This document shows positions 55,844 through 64,000 of a stretch of 64,000 nucleotides of DNA, in pieces. The notes beneath the pieces were generated by a model. That model saw only the letters and a program-made list of their open reading frames with translations, did no database searches and was not told the origin of the DNA. Made by a program: the position numbers and the translations under genes. Origin of the DNA: Bog-473 sp963781955 (GTDB lineage: Bacteria > Actinomycetota > Acidimicrobiia > Acidimicrobiales > RAAP-2); NCBI GenBank assembly GCA_963781955.1, contig CAWAHU010000001.1:558001-622000 (forward strand). Reading direction: 5' to 3'. The stretch's first letter is position 1. Each line of letters starts with the position of its first letter.

Positions 55844-56842
55844 GTGAGTGAGACGGTCCTGGTGACCGGGGCCACCGGGCTGGCCGGCGCCAACATCTGC
55901 AAGCTCTTGGTGGAGCGGGGTGACGCGGTGCGCGCCCTGGCCCGAGAGACCGCCGACACCAGCCCGCTGGCTGAGCTCGGGGTCGAGGTGGTCACGGGCG
56001 ACGTGACCGATGCGGCGGCCGTCCGGCGAGCGGCGCGGGGCAGCGATGCCGCCATCCACTGTGCGGCCCTGCTGGGCGGGGCCAGCCAGAACATGGCCGA
56101 CTTCGAGGCGGTGAACATCGGGGGGACCAAGAACGTGCTCGACGCCGCCGAGGCGGAGGACCTGCGCCGAGTCGTGGCCGTGAGCACCGGCACCTTCTTC
56201 GACACCGCGGGTGGCGTCGACCGCGAGGACGCCCCGGTCATGAAGGAACCGAGCCACGATCCGTACACGGTGACCAAGATGGCTGCGTTCCTCGACGCCA
56301 TGACCCGAGCGGCGGCGGGCCACGACGTGGTCAGTACGCACCCAGGGGCCATCTTCGGCCCTTCGCCGGTGGTCAGCAACGCGCTCGGCACGACGAGCTT
56401 CAACCGGGTGCTCCTGTCCGCCGCCCGTGGGCGCATTGAGCGCTACCTGAAGTTCCCGGTCAGCTGGGTCTTCGCCGAGGACATCGCACGGGGCTGCATC
56501 CTGGCCCTGGACAAGGGGGTGTCGGGCGAGCGCTACATGCTCGACGGCCGCCCCGAGGACGTGGTGAGCACGGCCGACGCCTGCACCAGGATGTGCCGGC
56601 TGGCCGGCCTCGACCGAGAGGTGGTCGACGTCGAGCCGTCCGACGATCCGGAGCTGTTGGCGGTGTTCGGACCGACGCTGATCGCCATCGCCAAGAAGGC
56701 GGCGCAGGCCAGCCCCCCACGCAAGCGCCACGAGGACTCCAAGACCTACCAGCGGCTCGGCTACAGCCCGATCACCCTCGACGAGGGACTGGCGCGCACG
56801 CTCGAGTGGTTCCGGGTGGTGGGGAAGGTCGCCCCGGCCTAG
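55844..56842 (+). CDS. NAD-dependent epimerase/dehydratase family protein
   Basis: A 332-residue extended SDR. VLVTGATGLAGANICKLL is the NAD-binding motif. VVAVSTGTFFDTAGGV and PYTVTKMAAFLDAM provide the Ser/Thr and YxxxK catalytic positions, and WVFAEDIARGCILALDKG is the conserved mid-region. It resembles dihydroflavonol-4-reductase or 3-beta-hydroxysteroid dehydrogenase-like members. The substrate is unknown. It starts eight bases after the CMD-like gene and ends the operon. Confidence 0.85.
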   Translation: MSETVLVTGATGLAGANICKLLVERGDAVRALARETADTSPLAELGVEVVTGDVTDAAAVRRAARGSDAAIHCAALLGGASQNMADFEAVNIGGTKNVLDAAEAEDLRRVVAVSTGTFFDTAGGVDREDAPVMKEPSHDPYTVTKMAAFLDAMTRAAAGHDVVSTHPGAIFGPSPVVSNALGTTSFNRVLLSAARGRIERYLKFPVSWVFAEDIARGCILALDKGVSGERYMLDGRPEDVVSTADACTRMCRLAGLDREVVDVEPSDDPELLAVFGPTLIAIAKKAAQASPPRKRHEDSKTYQRLGYSPITLDEGLARTLEWFRVVGKVAPA

Positions 56843-57063
56843 GAGGCCGCGCCGGCGCGCCCGCAACGGGTGGCGGGGGGACAGAACCGTGTCCGCGTGC
56901 ACCAGGGCGCAGAAATGCAGCCCGCCGTCGTGGACCGGGCGCAATGGAGGTTGCCACGATGCGGACGTCCCGCGTCCCGCGTCCTGCGCCTGAGCACGGA
57001 CGTCGACATGGTGCTAGGACAAGCACAACGAGTGCAGGAGGGGGCTCCAGCAAGGAGGGTGCC

Positions 57064-58335
57064 ATGTCCGGTTCGCGGTTCTCCGCTCGGAGTCGGCTCA
57101 GGCGACTCGTCGCAGCTCTCGCCCTCGCCGGCGGCACCCTCTCGGTCGCCTCTGTAGCCCTCGATGTCGGCCCGGCTCCCGCCGGTGCGTCGGGGTGTGG
57201 CATGTCGCTGTCCACGCCCCAGGTCCAGGGCGCCCTGGGTAGCTTCATCTTCGTCATCGAGGCGGTGCCCGCCGTAGCCGGTCAGGCGTGCAACGCGACG
57301 GTCTCCGTCACGGGCACCATCGCCACCTCCGGAGGGATCCGGCCCACCAACGTCACCGGGAACGGACAATCGCACACCCTCATGGTGAGCTTCCTGCCGG
57401 GCCAGCCCCCACCTCAGATCTTGTGGCAGTGGTCACCGCACTGCGCCGACCCATCCACCCTGCCCTACGAGTTCGTCGTATCGAGCCCCACGGCGGGTGC
57501 CGTTGCGACATCGATCCAGGGGACGTCGCCGTGCCGTGACTGGGGCACCACGAGCTCCGTGCTCCTCCCCCCGAAGGTCGGCATCGACAACCCCGGGGCG
57601 TTCGTCGGGATCGCGCCCACCCCGGACAACGGCGGCTACTGGCTGGTCACCCGGGGGGGAGACGCCAGCCACTTCGGCAACGCCGGAACTCTGAGCACGC
57701 CCACCACGAACGCGCCCGTGGTCGGGGTGGCGGGCGCCTCCAACGGCGGCTACTGGTGGGCCGCCTCCGATGGCGGTGTGTTCAGCCTCGGCACTGCGCC
57801 GTTCTTCGGCTCCATGGGTGGCACCGCGCTCAACGCGCCGGTCGTGGGCATCGCGTCCACGACCGACCACGCCGGATACTGGCTCGTCGCCAGCGACGGC
57901 GGCGTGTTCTCCTTCGGCGACGCCGCCTTCCACGGCTCCGTGCCCGGAGTCCTCCAGCCCGGCCAGCCACTCGATTCCCCGGTCGTGGGCATCGCGTCCA
58001 CGCCGGATGGCAATGGCTACTGGCTCGTCGCCGCGGACGGCGGCGTGTTCGCATTCGGTGACGCCCACTTCTGGGGCTCCATGGGCGGCACCCACCTCAA
58101 TAAGCCGGTCGTCGGAATCGCCCAGAACACCCTGGGCGGCTACTGGCTGGTGGCCAGCGACGGGGGCATCTTCTCCTTCGATGCCGCTTTTGAGGGGTCA
58201 CTGGGCAGCATCACCTTGAACGCTCCGGTGGCCGGGATGGCGGCGACTTCCGACGGCCAGGGCTACTGGATGGTCACGGAGGACGGCGGTGCGTTCGCCT
58301 TCGGGGACGCGCCGTTCCGGGGTTCTGCCGCCTGA
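57064..58335 (+). CDS. Secreted YWLVASDGG-repeat protein
   Basis: A 423-residue exported protein. The signal peptide (RRLVAALALAGGTLSVASVAL, cleavage near AGASG) is followed by a beta-rich domain to about 165 with four or more cysteines. Then come about six repeats of 35-45 residues of the form PVVGIASTxDGxGYWLVASDGGVFSFGDAxFxGSMGG. The alternation of hydrophobic strands and Gly/Asp turns suggests a beta-propeller or solenoid. The repeat is frequent in Acidimicrobiia surface proteins; its role is not known. GGAGGG precedes ATG 57064. The 220 bases upstream contain small hairpins, such as GGACA with TGTCC at 56879-56894 and a GAAA-capped stem at 56905-56923. Confidence 0.8.
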   Translation: MSGSRFSARSRLRRLVAALALAGGTLSVASVALDVGPAPAGASGCGMSLSTPQVQGALGSFIFVIEAVPAVAGQACNATVSVTGTIATSGGIRPTNVTGNGQSHTLMVSFLPGQPPPQILWQWSPHCADPSTLPYEFVVSSPTAGAVATSIQGTSPCRDWGTTSSVLLPPKVGIDNPGAFVGIAPTPDNGGYWLVTRGGDASHFGNAGTLSTPTTNAPVVGVAGASNGGYWWAASDGGVFSLGTAPFFGSMGGTALNAPVVGIASTTDHAGYWLVASDGGVFSFGDAAFHGSVPGVLQPGQPLDSPVVGIASTPDGNGYWLVAADGGVFAFGDAHFWGSMGGTHLNKPVVGIAQNTLGGYWLVASDGGIFSFDAAFEGSLGSITLNAPVAGMAATSDGQGYWMVTEDGGAFAFGDAPFRGSAA

Positions 58336-58399
58336 GCCGAGCGTCGCAGTTCTCGGTCCGGGCATCACACGGGACAGGCGTCAACAGACGGGCGGTTCG

Positions 58400-58604
58400 G
58401 TCGGCACCCAGCGTGGTGACGACATCGACGGGCTCGGGGTGAACATCGCCGCCCGCATCGAGGCATGGGCGCGGCCCGGCGAGATTCTCGGCTCCCGGAG
58501 GTTCACCGAGCCGCTCGCCGGCTAGGGCCTCGAGTTCGCCGATCGTCGGAGCCCGAGTTGCAGGGTCCCCCGAACCTGCGACCAGGGCTTCACGCGGGAC
58601 CGCT
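58400..58604 (+). pseudogene. Remnant of a class III adenylate/guanylate cyclase domain
   Basis: Reading through a stop and one frame change gives VGTQRGDDIDGLGVNIAARIEA, then WARPGEILGSRRF, then LEFADRRS and ELQGPP. This is the C-terminal end of a cyclase homology domain (compare the usual GxxVNxAARIxxxAxPGEILVS pattern and the ELKGVPG ending). The TAG at 58523-58525 interrupts it and no N-terminal half is present, so it is a decayed fragment. Confidence 0.6.
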
Positions 58605-58664
58605 CCATCAGACCAGCCAAGCCCTGCCGATCTTCGGCGCGTTGAGCGGCGTTCGGTCTGCGCG

Positions 58665-58730
58665 TATTTGAGGACGTATTGAGGACTATTTGCGGACCAT
58701 TTGAGGACTATTTGAGGATTAGTTGAGGAC
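58665..58730. repeat. Six 11-bp direct repeats, AT-rich array
   Basis: Six contiguous units with exact 11-base spacing and consensus YATTTGAGGAC start at 58665, 58676, 58687, 58698, 58709 and 58720. The array is far richer in A and T than its surroundings and repeats about once per helical turn. It lies about 240 bases upstream of the beta-helix chimera gene. The segment to 58800 continues in GGAGGA-like purine runs. The rest of the 58,605-58,972 gap shows no gene. Confidence 0.75.
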
Positions 58731-58972
58731 TTGTTCAGCATCGAGAGAGGACTATTGGAGGGAAAAGGAGGACAACTGGAGGATAAGGATGGGACTCGCC
58801 GAGGACTGAGTTCGCCAAGAGATGACCTGGTTGGATGCCACGGCCGTAAAGAATTTCCCGATCGGGACCACCGAGCGATGCATCTGCATGACTCGCCTCG
58901 TTCCGACGCGTCCGCGTTTGCGTCCGCGCCCTTCTGGGCATTATCCCGGCGCGAAGATGACTCGAACAAAAA

Positions 58973-61602
58973 ATGAACAACCTCCCTCCAGGTGGCCAAT
59001 ATGACGAGAACAAGCGCCCTCCAAACCGCATTGCGGCCATCGTGAAATACCGTCCCAGGCACGCCGTCCGCGGCCAACACACGGTCAGAGCGAGAGCCCT
59101 CGTTGGTTACGGCGCGGCCTTGGCGCTGCTCGCCGCAGGCCTGGCGGTTGTCGGGATCACCGACCCCTCCGCTCTCAAGACGTCGACCGCGTCGGGCTCC
59201 TCGGCACCTTCTTCGCCACCCGTCACCGTGTGTGGCAACGCCGCGCTCCTCACCGGGCCCTCTTCGGCACCAGCGGGCGCGGTGACCGTCCCGGCCGGCG
59301 ACAACAGCGCGATGTTCTCCGGCACGCTCCCGGCCAGCACGACCTACTGGTTCGCACCTGGCACGCACACGCTGGGAACCGGTGAGTACAGCCAGATCGA
59401 CGCGGGCAACAACGACACGTTCATCGGCGGCCCGGGCGCGATCATCGACGGTCAGGACAAGAACGACTTCGCCATCGCTGGCGCGGGCACCAACGTGACG
59501 ATCGAGTACTTGACCATCGAGAACTTCACCGCTCCGCAGTCACAGGGTGCCGTCAACCAGAACCTCAGTAGCGGGTGGGTGGTCGAGAACTCCACCATTC
59601 AAGACAACCCCAACGGCGCAGGCGTGATGGTGGATCACGAACGGCGTGCTCAACGACGATTGCTTGACCAAGAACGGCCAGTACGGGTTCCAGACCTACT
59701 CGGGTTCGGACTCGGTCCCCGTCTCCAACCTGACAATCACCAACAACGAGATCAGTTACAACGACACCCAGAACTACGACACCAACGGGACCGGGTACTG
59801 CGGCTGCACGGGCGGGGCGAAGTTCTGGAACGATCTGGGGGCCACGGTGACGGGCAACTACATCCACGACAATGAGTCGGTCGGTCTGTGGATGGACACC
59901 AACAACACCGGGTTCAACGTGAGCGAGAACTACTTCTCGCACAACTGGGACGTGGCGATCCAGTACGAGATCTCCTACAACGTCTCGATCACCGACAACA
60001 CCTTCGTCGACAACGGCTGGATCGCCGGGCCGAACAACCCCGGCACCGGCGCCATCGAGATCAACAACTCGGGGAGCGACGCCAGTGTCCCCGGTGCCTA
60101 CGACACCCAGTCGGTCGATCTCGGGCAATGTGCTCACGGACAACTGGGGCGGCATCGACCTCTACGAGGACTCAGACCGCTTCTGCTCGACCAACTCGGA
60201 CAACACCTCGCAGCGACTACTGCACACTCGACAATCCGAGCATCTACTCGTCTCCTCGTGCACGGCGCACGACTCGGCCGCGGCCACCCCCAGCCAGACC
60301 CCCGACTACTTCGACAACTGCCGCTGGAAGAACCAGAACATCTTGGTCACCGACAACACGTTCAACTTCACGCCGTCGAACATCGGCTCCACCAAGCTGC
60401 ACGCTGCCAATGGCTGCGGGTTCGTCGGCCTCTATTCCGAGTGGGGCACCTACGCGCCCTACGACGGCTACGTCGTGCCGCTGAACCTGGTCAACAATCA
60501 GAACGTCATCTTCAGCGACAACACCTACAACGGACCGTTCGCGTTCGACTCCATGTACCAGGGCGACACCGTGAGCTGGGCGCAGTGGAGCGGCGGCTAC
60601 ACCGACTCGAACTCGAATGCCGCCATCATGGCCCAAGACGCCGGGTCGACGTACGACGGGAGCAGGCCCCTCCGACGACGACGACCACGACGACGAGCGG
60701 GACCACGACCACGACGACGAGCGGGACCACGACCACGACGACGAGCGGGACCACGACCACGAAGGCCACGACGACGACGGCCCCGACCACAGGGGGTACC
60801 TCGCCGTCGTCGACCGCCCACGGCTACTGGCTCGTCGGCTCCGACGGCGGCATCTTCACCTTCGGCATCGGCGCAGTTCTACGGCTCTACGGGAAGCATC
60901 ACTCTCCAGCGCCCGGTCGTCGGCATCGCTCCGACAGCTGGCGAACGGTGGCTATTGGCTGGTGGCAAGCGACGGTGGGGTCTTCGCGTTCGGGGATGCC
61001 GGATTCGTCGGCTCGATTCCCGGGCCTCGGTCTGCACCCGGCGGGCTCGGGCTTGCCGCAGCAGCCTCAACGCTCCCATCGTCGGCATCGTGCCCTCGGT
61101 CACGGGCAAGGGCTACTTCATGGTCGCCTCCGACGGCGGGGTCTTCGCCTTCGGGGACGCCCACTTCGCCGGGTCCTGTCCCGGGACCGAGGGCTGCTCT
61201 GGAACGGCCGTCGCCGTCATGCCCGACGCCAGCGGCAACGGCTACTGGATGGTCACCAAGACCGGGAGCGTCTACGCCTTCGGCGACGCCGCCTACTTCG
61301 GGGCGCCGGGTCATGGCACGGTGACCTCGGCGGTTCGGACTCCCGACGGCCGGGGGTACTGGATCCTCCTCAGCGACGGCGAGGTCTTCGCCTACGGCGA
61401 TGCGGTCAACTTGGGCTCTCCTGCGTCCGACAACTTCAATGCCCTCGACTTCGCCTCCGCCATCCTTTCCACCTCCGATGGCGGTGGTTACTGGGTGACG
61501 TCGGCCCAGGGCAAGATCTTCACGTTCGGCGATGCTCCGAACCACGGGGACATGTCCGGGAAGCATCTCAACGGGTCGATCATCGCTGGGATCGGCAATT
61601 AG
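58973..61602 (+). CDS. Secreted beta-helix / Thr-linker / YWLVASDGG-repeat chimera (multiple frameshifts)
   Basis: Reconstructed, about 870 residues. The signal or anchor segment is ARALVGYGAALALLAAGLAVVGI. The parallel beta-helix (about residues 90-560) has rungs such as VTIEYLTIENFT, VVENSTIQDNPNG and NLTITNNEISYND. A Thr-rich linker with SGTTTTTT repeats is followed by GYWLVGSDGGIFTFG, YFMVASDGGVFAFGDAHFAGS and similar repeats, ending GSIIAGIGN at 61602. Shifts are needed near 59632, 60118, 60660, 60868, 60945 and 61015-61055. No ribosome-binding site is clear at ATG 58973; GTG 59042 is an alternative. The helix would bind or process a polysaccharide (inference). Confidence 0.72.
60671..60766 (+). 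repeat. 24-bp tandem repeat encoding a Thr-rich linker
   Basis: GAGCGGGACCACGACCACGACGAC recurs with a period of 24 (GAGCGG at 60695, 60719 and 60743), encoding Ser-Gly followed by six Thr in the correct frame. Length could vary in multiples of eight residues without changing frame. It separates the beta-helix from the YWLVASDGG repeats. Confidence 0.8.
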
Positions 61603-61604
61603 GC

Positions 61605-61745
61605 ACCAACCAGAGGGCCACCTTCGATGGCGGGGGCATCTACAACGTGGTGGGTGAAGTGGTGACTCTCTCGTCCACCTACGTCAACGGGAACCACCCG
61701 AACAGTTGCGTACCGACGGTGAGCAGCGATGGGTGGACCGGCTGA
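61605..61745 (+). pseudogene. C-terminal remnant of a beta-helix surface protein
   Basis: Immediately after the chimera stop, another frame reads TNQRATFDGGGIYNVVGEVV, TLSSTYVNGNHPNSC and a stop. The GGGIYN...TLxxSxVxGNxPNxC pattern is the terminal rung motif of Pmp/CSLREA-type beta-helix proteins. It has no start or N-terminal part and is taken as a gene fragment, perhaps left by recombination between surface-protein genes. The bases from here to 61,960 show no further gene. Confidence 0.45.
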
Positions 61746-61960
61746 GCTCAGCTCATTCAGCCCGACTGCCACGACGAGCGGCAGGAGTGCCAGACCGCGT
61801 GACGTGCTGCTGAGCAGGGATGTTGTCTAGAGCGCAGGTGTCCTCCGTGCGAACGCGATGAGAAGCGTGTGTACCGAATGTGTACTGACATGGGGGCCAC
61901 CACCATGCGGAAGTCGTGGTTCGAGCCGCGTCTTCGGTCGCGCCGGAACCCACCGCGGGC

Positions 61961-62233
61961 CTACGCCACCCGTCCCCAGCGCAGCTCCCGACGCTCCCTG
62001 GCCGTGAGCCCGGCCCAGACACCATGGAGGTTCTGGTCGCTCATTGCGTAGACAAAACACTCGCCCCGAACCGGACAGCCCGCACACAGGTCTCGAGCAC
62101 GAGCGATGTCCAGCTCACTCCTCGAGAAGAATGGGCCGGTCTTTCCCTTGCAGGCTGCCTGCTCAAGCCAGTCCAACAACTCGTTCGCTTCCCGGTGACG
62201 GCGCGATGTCAGGTTGCTGACATTGCGCGTCAT
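61961..62233 (-). CDS. WhiB-family iron-sulfur transcriptional regulator
   Basis: A 90-residue WhiB protein, actinobacteria-specific. The four [4Fe-4S] ligands are Cys28, Cys50, Cys53 and Cys59 (ACKG, then DLCAGCPVRGEC), and the conserved turn is GVWAGL (71-76). A basic C terminus (TARERRELRW) follows. WhiB proteins bind the principal sigma factor or DNA and respond to redox or nitric oxide. The subgroup cannot be assigned safely. It is a lone gene; ATG 62233. Confidence 0.93.
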   Translation of the reverse strand: MTRNVSNLTSRRHREANELLDWLEQAACKGKTGPFFSRSELDIARARDLCAGCPVRGECFVYAMSDQNLHGVWAGLTARERRELRWGRVA

Positions 62234-62490
62234 CTGGAGTAGAGGCTAGTGGGAATACGTCGGAGCCGGATCGGTCTAACTGAACCACCCACCACCGTCC
62301 ATCGCCGCCGGCGTGGACTGGGCGGTGGTTCTCGCCGAAAGGTGACCGGTGGTTCCTGGTCTGGGCCTGTCCCGACCAGCTCGAGGGGTTGAGGGGGCTG
62401 AGGGAGTTCGGGTCCGGCGGCAGTCGGCCAGTGGTGTGGTAGTGGGGGACTCGAAACGAAGGTATTTGTTGTCGCCGACTTAGCTCTGTC

Positions 62491-62711
62491 TCAGGTGCCT
62501 GCGTCCTCGGATGGGGCATCTCGGGAGGCCGGCCAACGATTCAACCCCGCACTCGCCATTGTGCGGGGTTGGGTCGCGCTCATCCGCCGCTCGCCGCTCG
62601 TAGACGGGGACCGCTGCGCGTCGGGCTCGGCGATGAGAAGGCGCCCTCCGGGCACAAGCACTCGCATCGCCTCGGCCAGCCCTCGCGAGCGGTCATGCGC
62701 CGGGAGATCTC
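62491..62711 (-). pseudogene. Remnant of a class I SAM-dependent methyltransferase
   Basis: On the minus strand, DLPAHDRSRGLAEAMRVL, then VPGGRLLIAEPD is a typical motif III region of Methyltransf_11 proteins (RVLxPGGRLLIxEP). An in-frame stop lies just before it and no motif I is found, so only a C-terminal scrap remains. The tail reads through the hairpin at 62542-62571 to a TGA at 62491-62493. Confidence 0.45.
62542..62571. terminator. 11-bp perfect inverted repeat
   Basis: CAACCCCGCAC (62542-62552) and GTGCGGGGTTG (62561-62571) form an 11-bp stem with an 8-base loop. It lies about 245 bases downstream of the FtsX-like gene on the minus strand, in the position of a terminator. No U-tract follows on either strand. 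Confidence 0.45.
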
Positions 62712-62816
62712 ACCATGGCGCGGCTTGGATCGACACCGATCGCCGCCAATGGTCACGGGAGCCGTGAATCTGAGTTGAGGCGGCCCAGACGTGGGGCCCC
62801 ATCGGGTTTGGGCGAT

Positions 62817-64000
62817 CTACTCGCTGCGCATCACGACCCCTGGCGCAACCCGAGCCGCCATCCACCCCGGCCACGCCGCGATGGCATTGGCCAAGAGCAG
62901 CGCAACGCATATCACCAAGCCGATGGCCAAGGTCGGAACCACCGGGGGAGACACAGAGCCAATGCCCGAGGCAACCAGGCTCCAAGCCCACCGGCCGCCG
63001 GCCACTCCGAGCGGAATACCCAAGAGCAAGGCGACAAGGGACAACAAGGTGGCTTGCCAAGCAACCACAGCGGCCACTTGGCGGCGCACGAACCCGATGG
63101 TTCTCAAGATGGCGAGATCCCGGCGGCGCTGTCGCACCGAATTGACGAGCGTGTTGCCCACGGCTGCGACTCCTAAGAGAACGACCAAGCCCGCCAGCAG
63201 GGTAGGAAGGCGGTCGACACTTTGAAGGTTGAGGACGTCTTCAGCTGGCAATGGTCTCAGAACCGTCGCCCCAAAGTCCCGCCGCAGGCTGGCATATGCC
63301 GCCGCGGGTGAGACGCCAGGCGCGTAGCGGACGGCGAAGAGTGTGAAGACGGTGGGAGGTGGACCATTGGGGCTCGGCGACGTCGTTGCCTCATGTTGGC
63401 GTACCGCCGGCCCGTAGACCCACCCTCCGTCACCCATGTTGTTCGTGAAGAGGTCACCAACGGAGGGCGAGATCATGGTCCCGACGATACGCAGGGTGAT
63501 CGGCGGCCCACCGGGGTTGCTGCCTATCTCAACGGTCTGGCCGATGTGTCGGTGCAACCCCTGGAGCGTCTGGCTTCCCAGCACGATCTGGTCGTCGGCC
63601 TGCGGCGCGTGGCCTTCGAGCAGCGGTGGGTGCACCGAGCCCCGCAATGGGTCGATGGCGAGCAGCGTGTCCACCAGTTTGCCGTCCACCATCGCATTTC
63701 CTTGGCTCGCACCAGCCAATATCGCAATCGCCGAGTACGCCCCGACCAGACGATTGTGGGCGAGCAGAGGTCCGGCCTGCGCGATGCGGTCGGTCTGGTC
63801 GTTGGGATTGCCGACGAGGACGTCCCAGTTCCACCCTTGTTCTCGTGGGCTCGCGACGAGGTGTCCGAGACTCGCCGCAAAGGTCAGGGAGGCGGCGATA
63901 ACACTCACGGCGGCCACCGCGCCGACGATGGCACTGACCACCGGCACCGCGCCTCGCCCTCGGCCCGGTTCCAGCCCGAAGCGGACACCGATGCTGGCGG
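62817..64000 (-). CDS. C-terminal part of a large FtsX-like ABC permease (5' end outside window)
   Basis: About 394 residues, open to the window edge. It begins VRFGLEPGRGRGAVPVVSAI, the internal junction seen in two-repeat FtsX/MacB permeases of about 800 residues. A membrane helix (VGAVAAVSVIAASLTFAASL), an extracytoplasmic domain (to about 255) and three further helices (LLAGLVVLLGVAAVGNTL and later) follow, with SVRQRRRDLAILRTIGFVRRQVAAVV typical of FtsX loops. Its ATPase is presumably upstream. It is a different gene from the shorter permease at 20,438. Confidence 0.85.
   Translation of the reverse strand, partial: ASIGVRFGLEPGRGRGAVPVVSAIVGAVAAVSVIAASLTFAASLGHLVASPREQGWNWDVLVGNPNDQTDRIAQAGPLLAHNRLVGAYSAIAILAGASQGNAMVDGKLVDTLLAIDPLRGSVHPPLLEGHAPQADDQIVLGSQTLQGLHRHIGQTVEIGSNPGGPPITLRIVGTMISPSVGDLFTNNMGDGGWVYGPAVRQHEATTSPSPNGPPPTVFTLFAVRYAPGVSPAAAYASLRRDFGATVLRPLPAEDVLNLQSVDRLPTLLAGLVVLLGVAAVGNTLVNSVRQRRRDLAILRTIGFVRRQVAAVVAWQATLLSLVALLLGIPLGVAGGRWAWSLVASGIGSVSPPVVPTLAIGLVICVALLLANAIAAWPGWMAARVAPGVVMRSE

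Larger units (their letters stand above)
62234..62816. other. Intergenic region with methyltransferase remnant and hairpin
   Basis: Between the whiB start and the permease stop. It contains the methyltransferase fragment and the 11-bp hairpin listed separately, and presumably the whiB promoter in its left part. No intact gene was recognised. Confidence 0.5.

Noticed and set aside
60671..60766. CRISPR-like or regulatory array
   Set aside because: The 24-bp repeats are contiguous with no spacers and encode the Thr-rich linker in the right frame.

Overview
The window is high-GC, densely coded bacterial DNA with many GTG starts and 1-8 base gene overlaps. A WhiB-type iron-sulfur regulator, an F420-type luciferase-like oxidoreductase, a DapC-like aminotransferase, CydD/CydC and DUF2889 point to an actinomycete. 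The secreted proteins built from repeats containing YWLVASDGG suggest class Acidimicrobiia (inference; no rRNA or tRNA is present to confirm it). No prophage, transposase or CRISPR array was seen.

Layout. Positions 1-12,200 are mostly housekeeping: an aminotransferase, a coupled Nudix / zinc-ribbon / histidine-phosphatase / DUF2889 run, a beta-helix lipoprotein, cydD-cydC behind a thiolase-like gene, and a dienelactone hydrolase. Positions 12,200-22,500 hold a complete two-component pair, an unusual convergent membrane protein, an LLM oxidoreductase, a universal stress protein, a structured RNA-like element before a small membrane-anchored protein, and an FtsX-type exporter whose ATPase carries a cyclic-nucleotide-binding domain. 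Positions 22,800-49,400 form a large surface-polysaccharide locus in two arms. The minus arm (34,373 down to 24,246) reads sugar-nucleotide 6-dehydrogenase, GT4, AsnB-type amidotransferase, bi-domain oxidoreductase, heparinase II/III protein and GT4; a flippase gene faces it. The plus arm (36,504 to 48,233) reads initiating glycosylphosphotransferase, ECF-like sigma factor, pyruvyl transferase, three methyltransferases, a cytidylyltransferase-like enzyme, PIG-L deacetylase, dioxygenase-like protein, GT2 and RmlC-like epimerase, with a convergent sugar epimerase at the end. Orphan LuxR-type regulators with partly degenerate receivers lie beside the minus arm at both ends.

Positions 50,000-62,000 encode giant secreted proteins: a tandemly duplicated two-module protein ending in an esterase-like domain, a YWLVASDGG-repeat protein, and a beta-helix / Thr-linker / YWLVASDGG-repeat chimera. 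A small SDR / carboxymuconolactone-decarboxylase-like / epimerase operon sits between them. The end carries whiB, gene remnants and the 3' part of another FtsX permease.

How it may work together (inference). The polysaccharide locus probably makes an extracellular glycan containing an amidated uronic acid, a pyruvyl ketal and possibly a C-methylated deoxysugar, exported by the flippase and remodelled by the heparinase-family protein. The repeat proteins downstream would be displayed on the same surface. About thirty single-base frameshifts, nearly all one extra base, interrupt recognisable genes between intact ones. They look more like residual sequencing errors than decay, so disrupted genes are annotated here as reconstructed loci.
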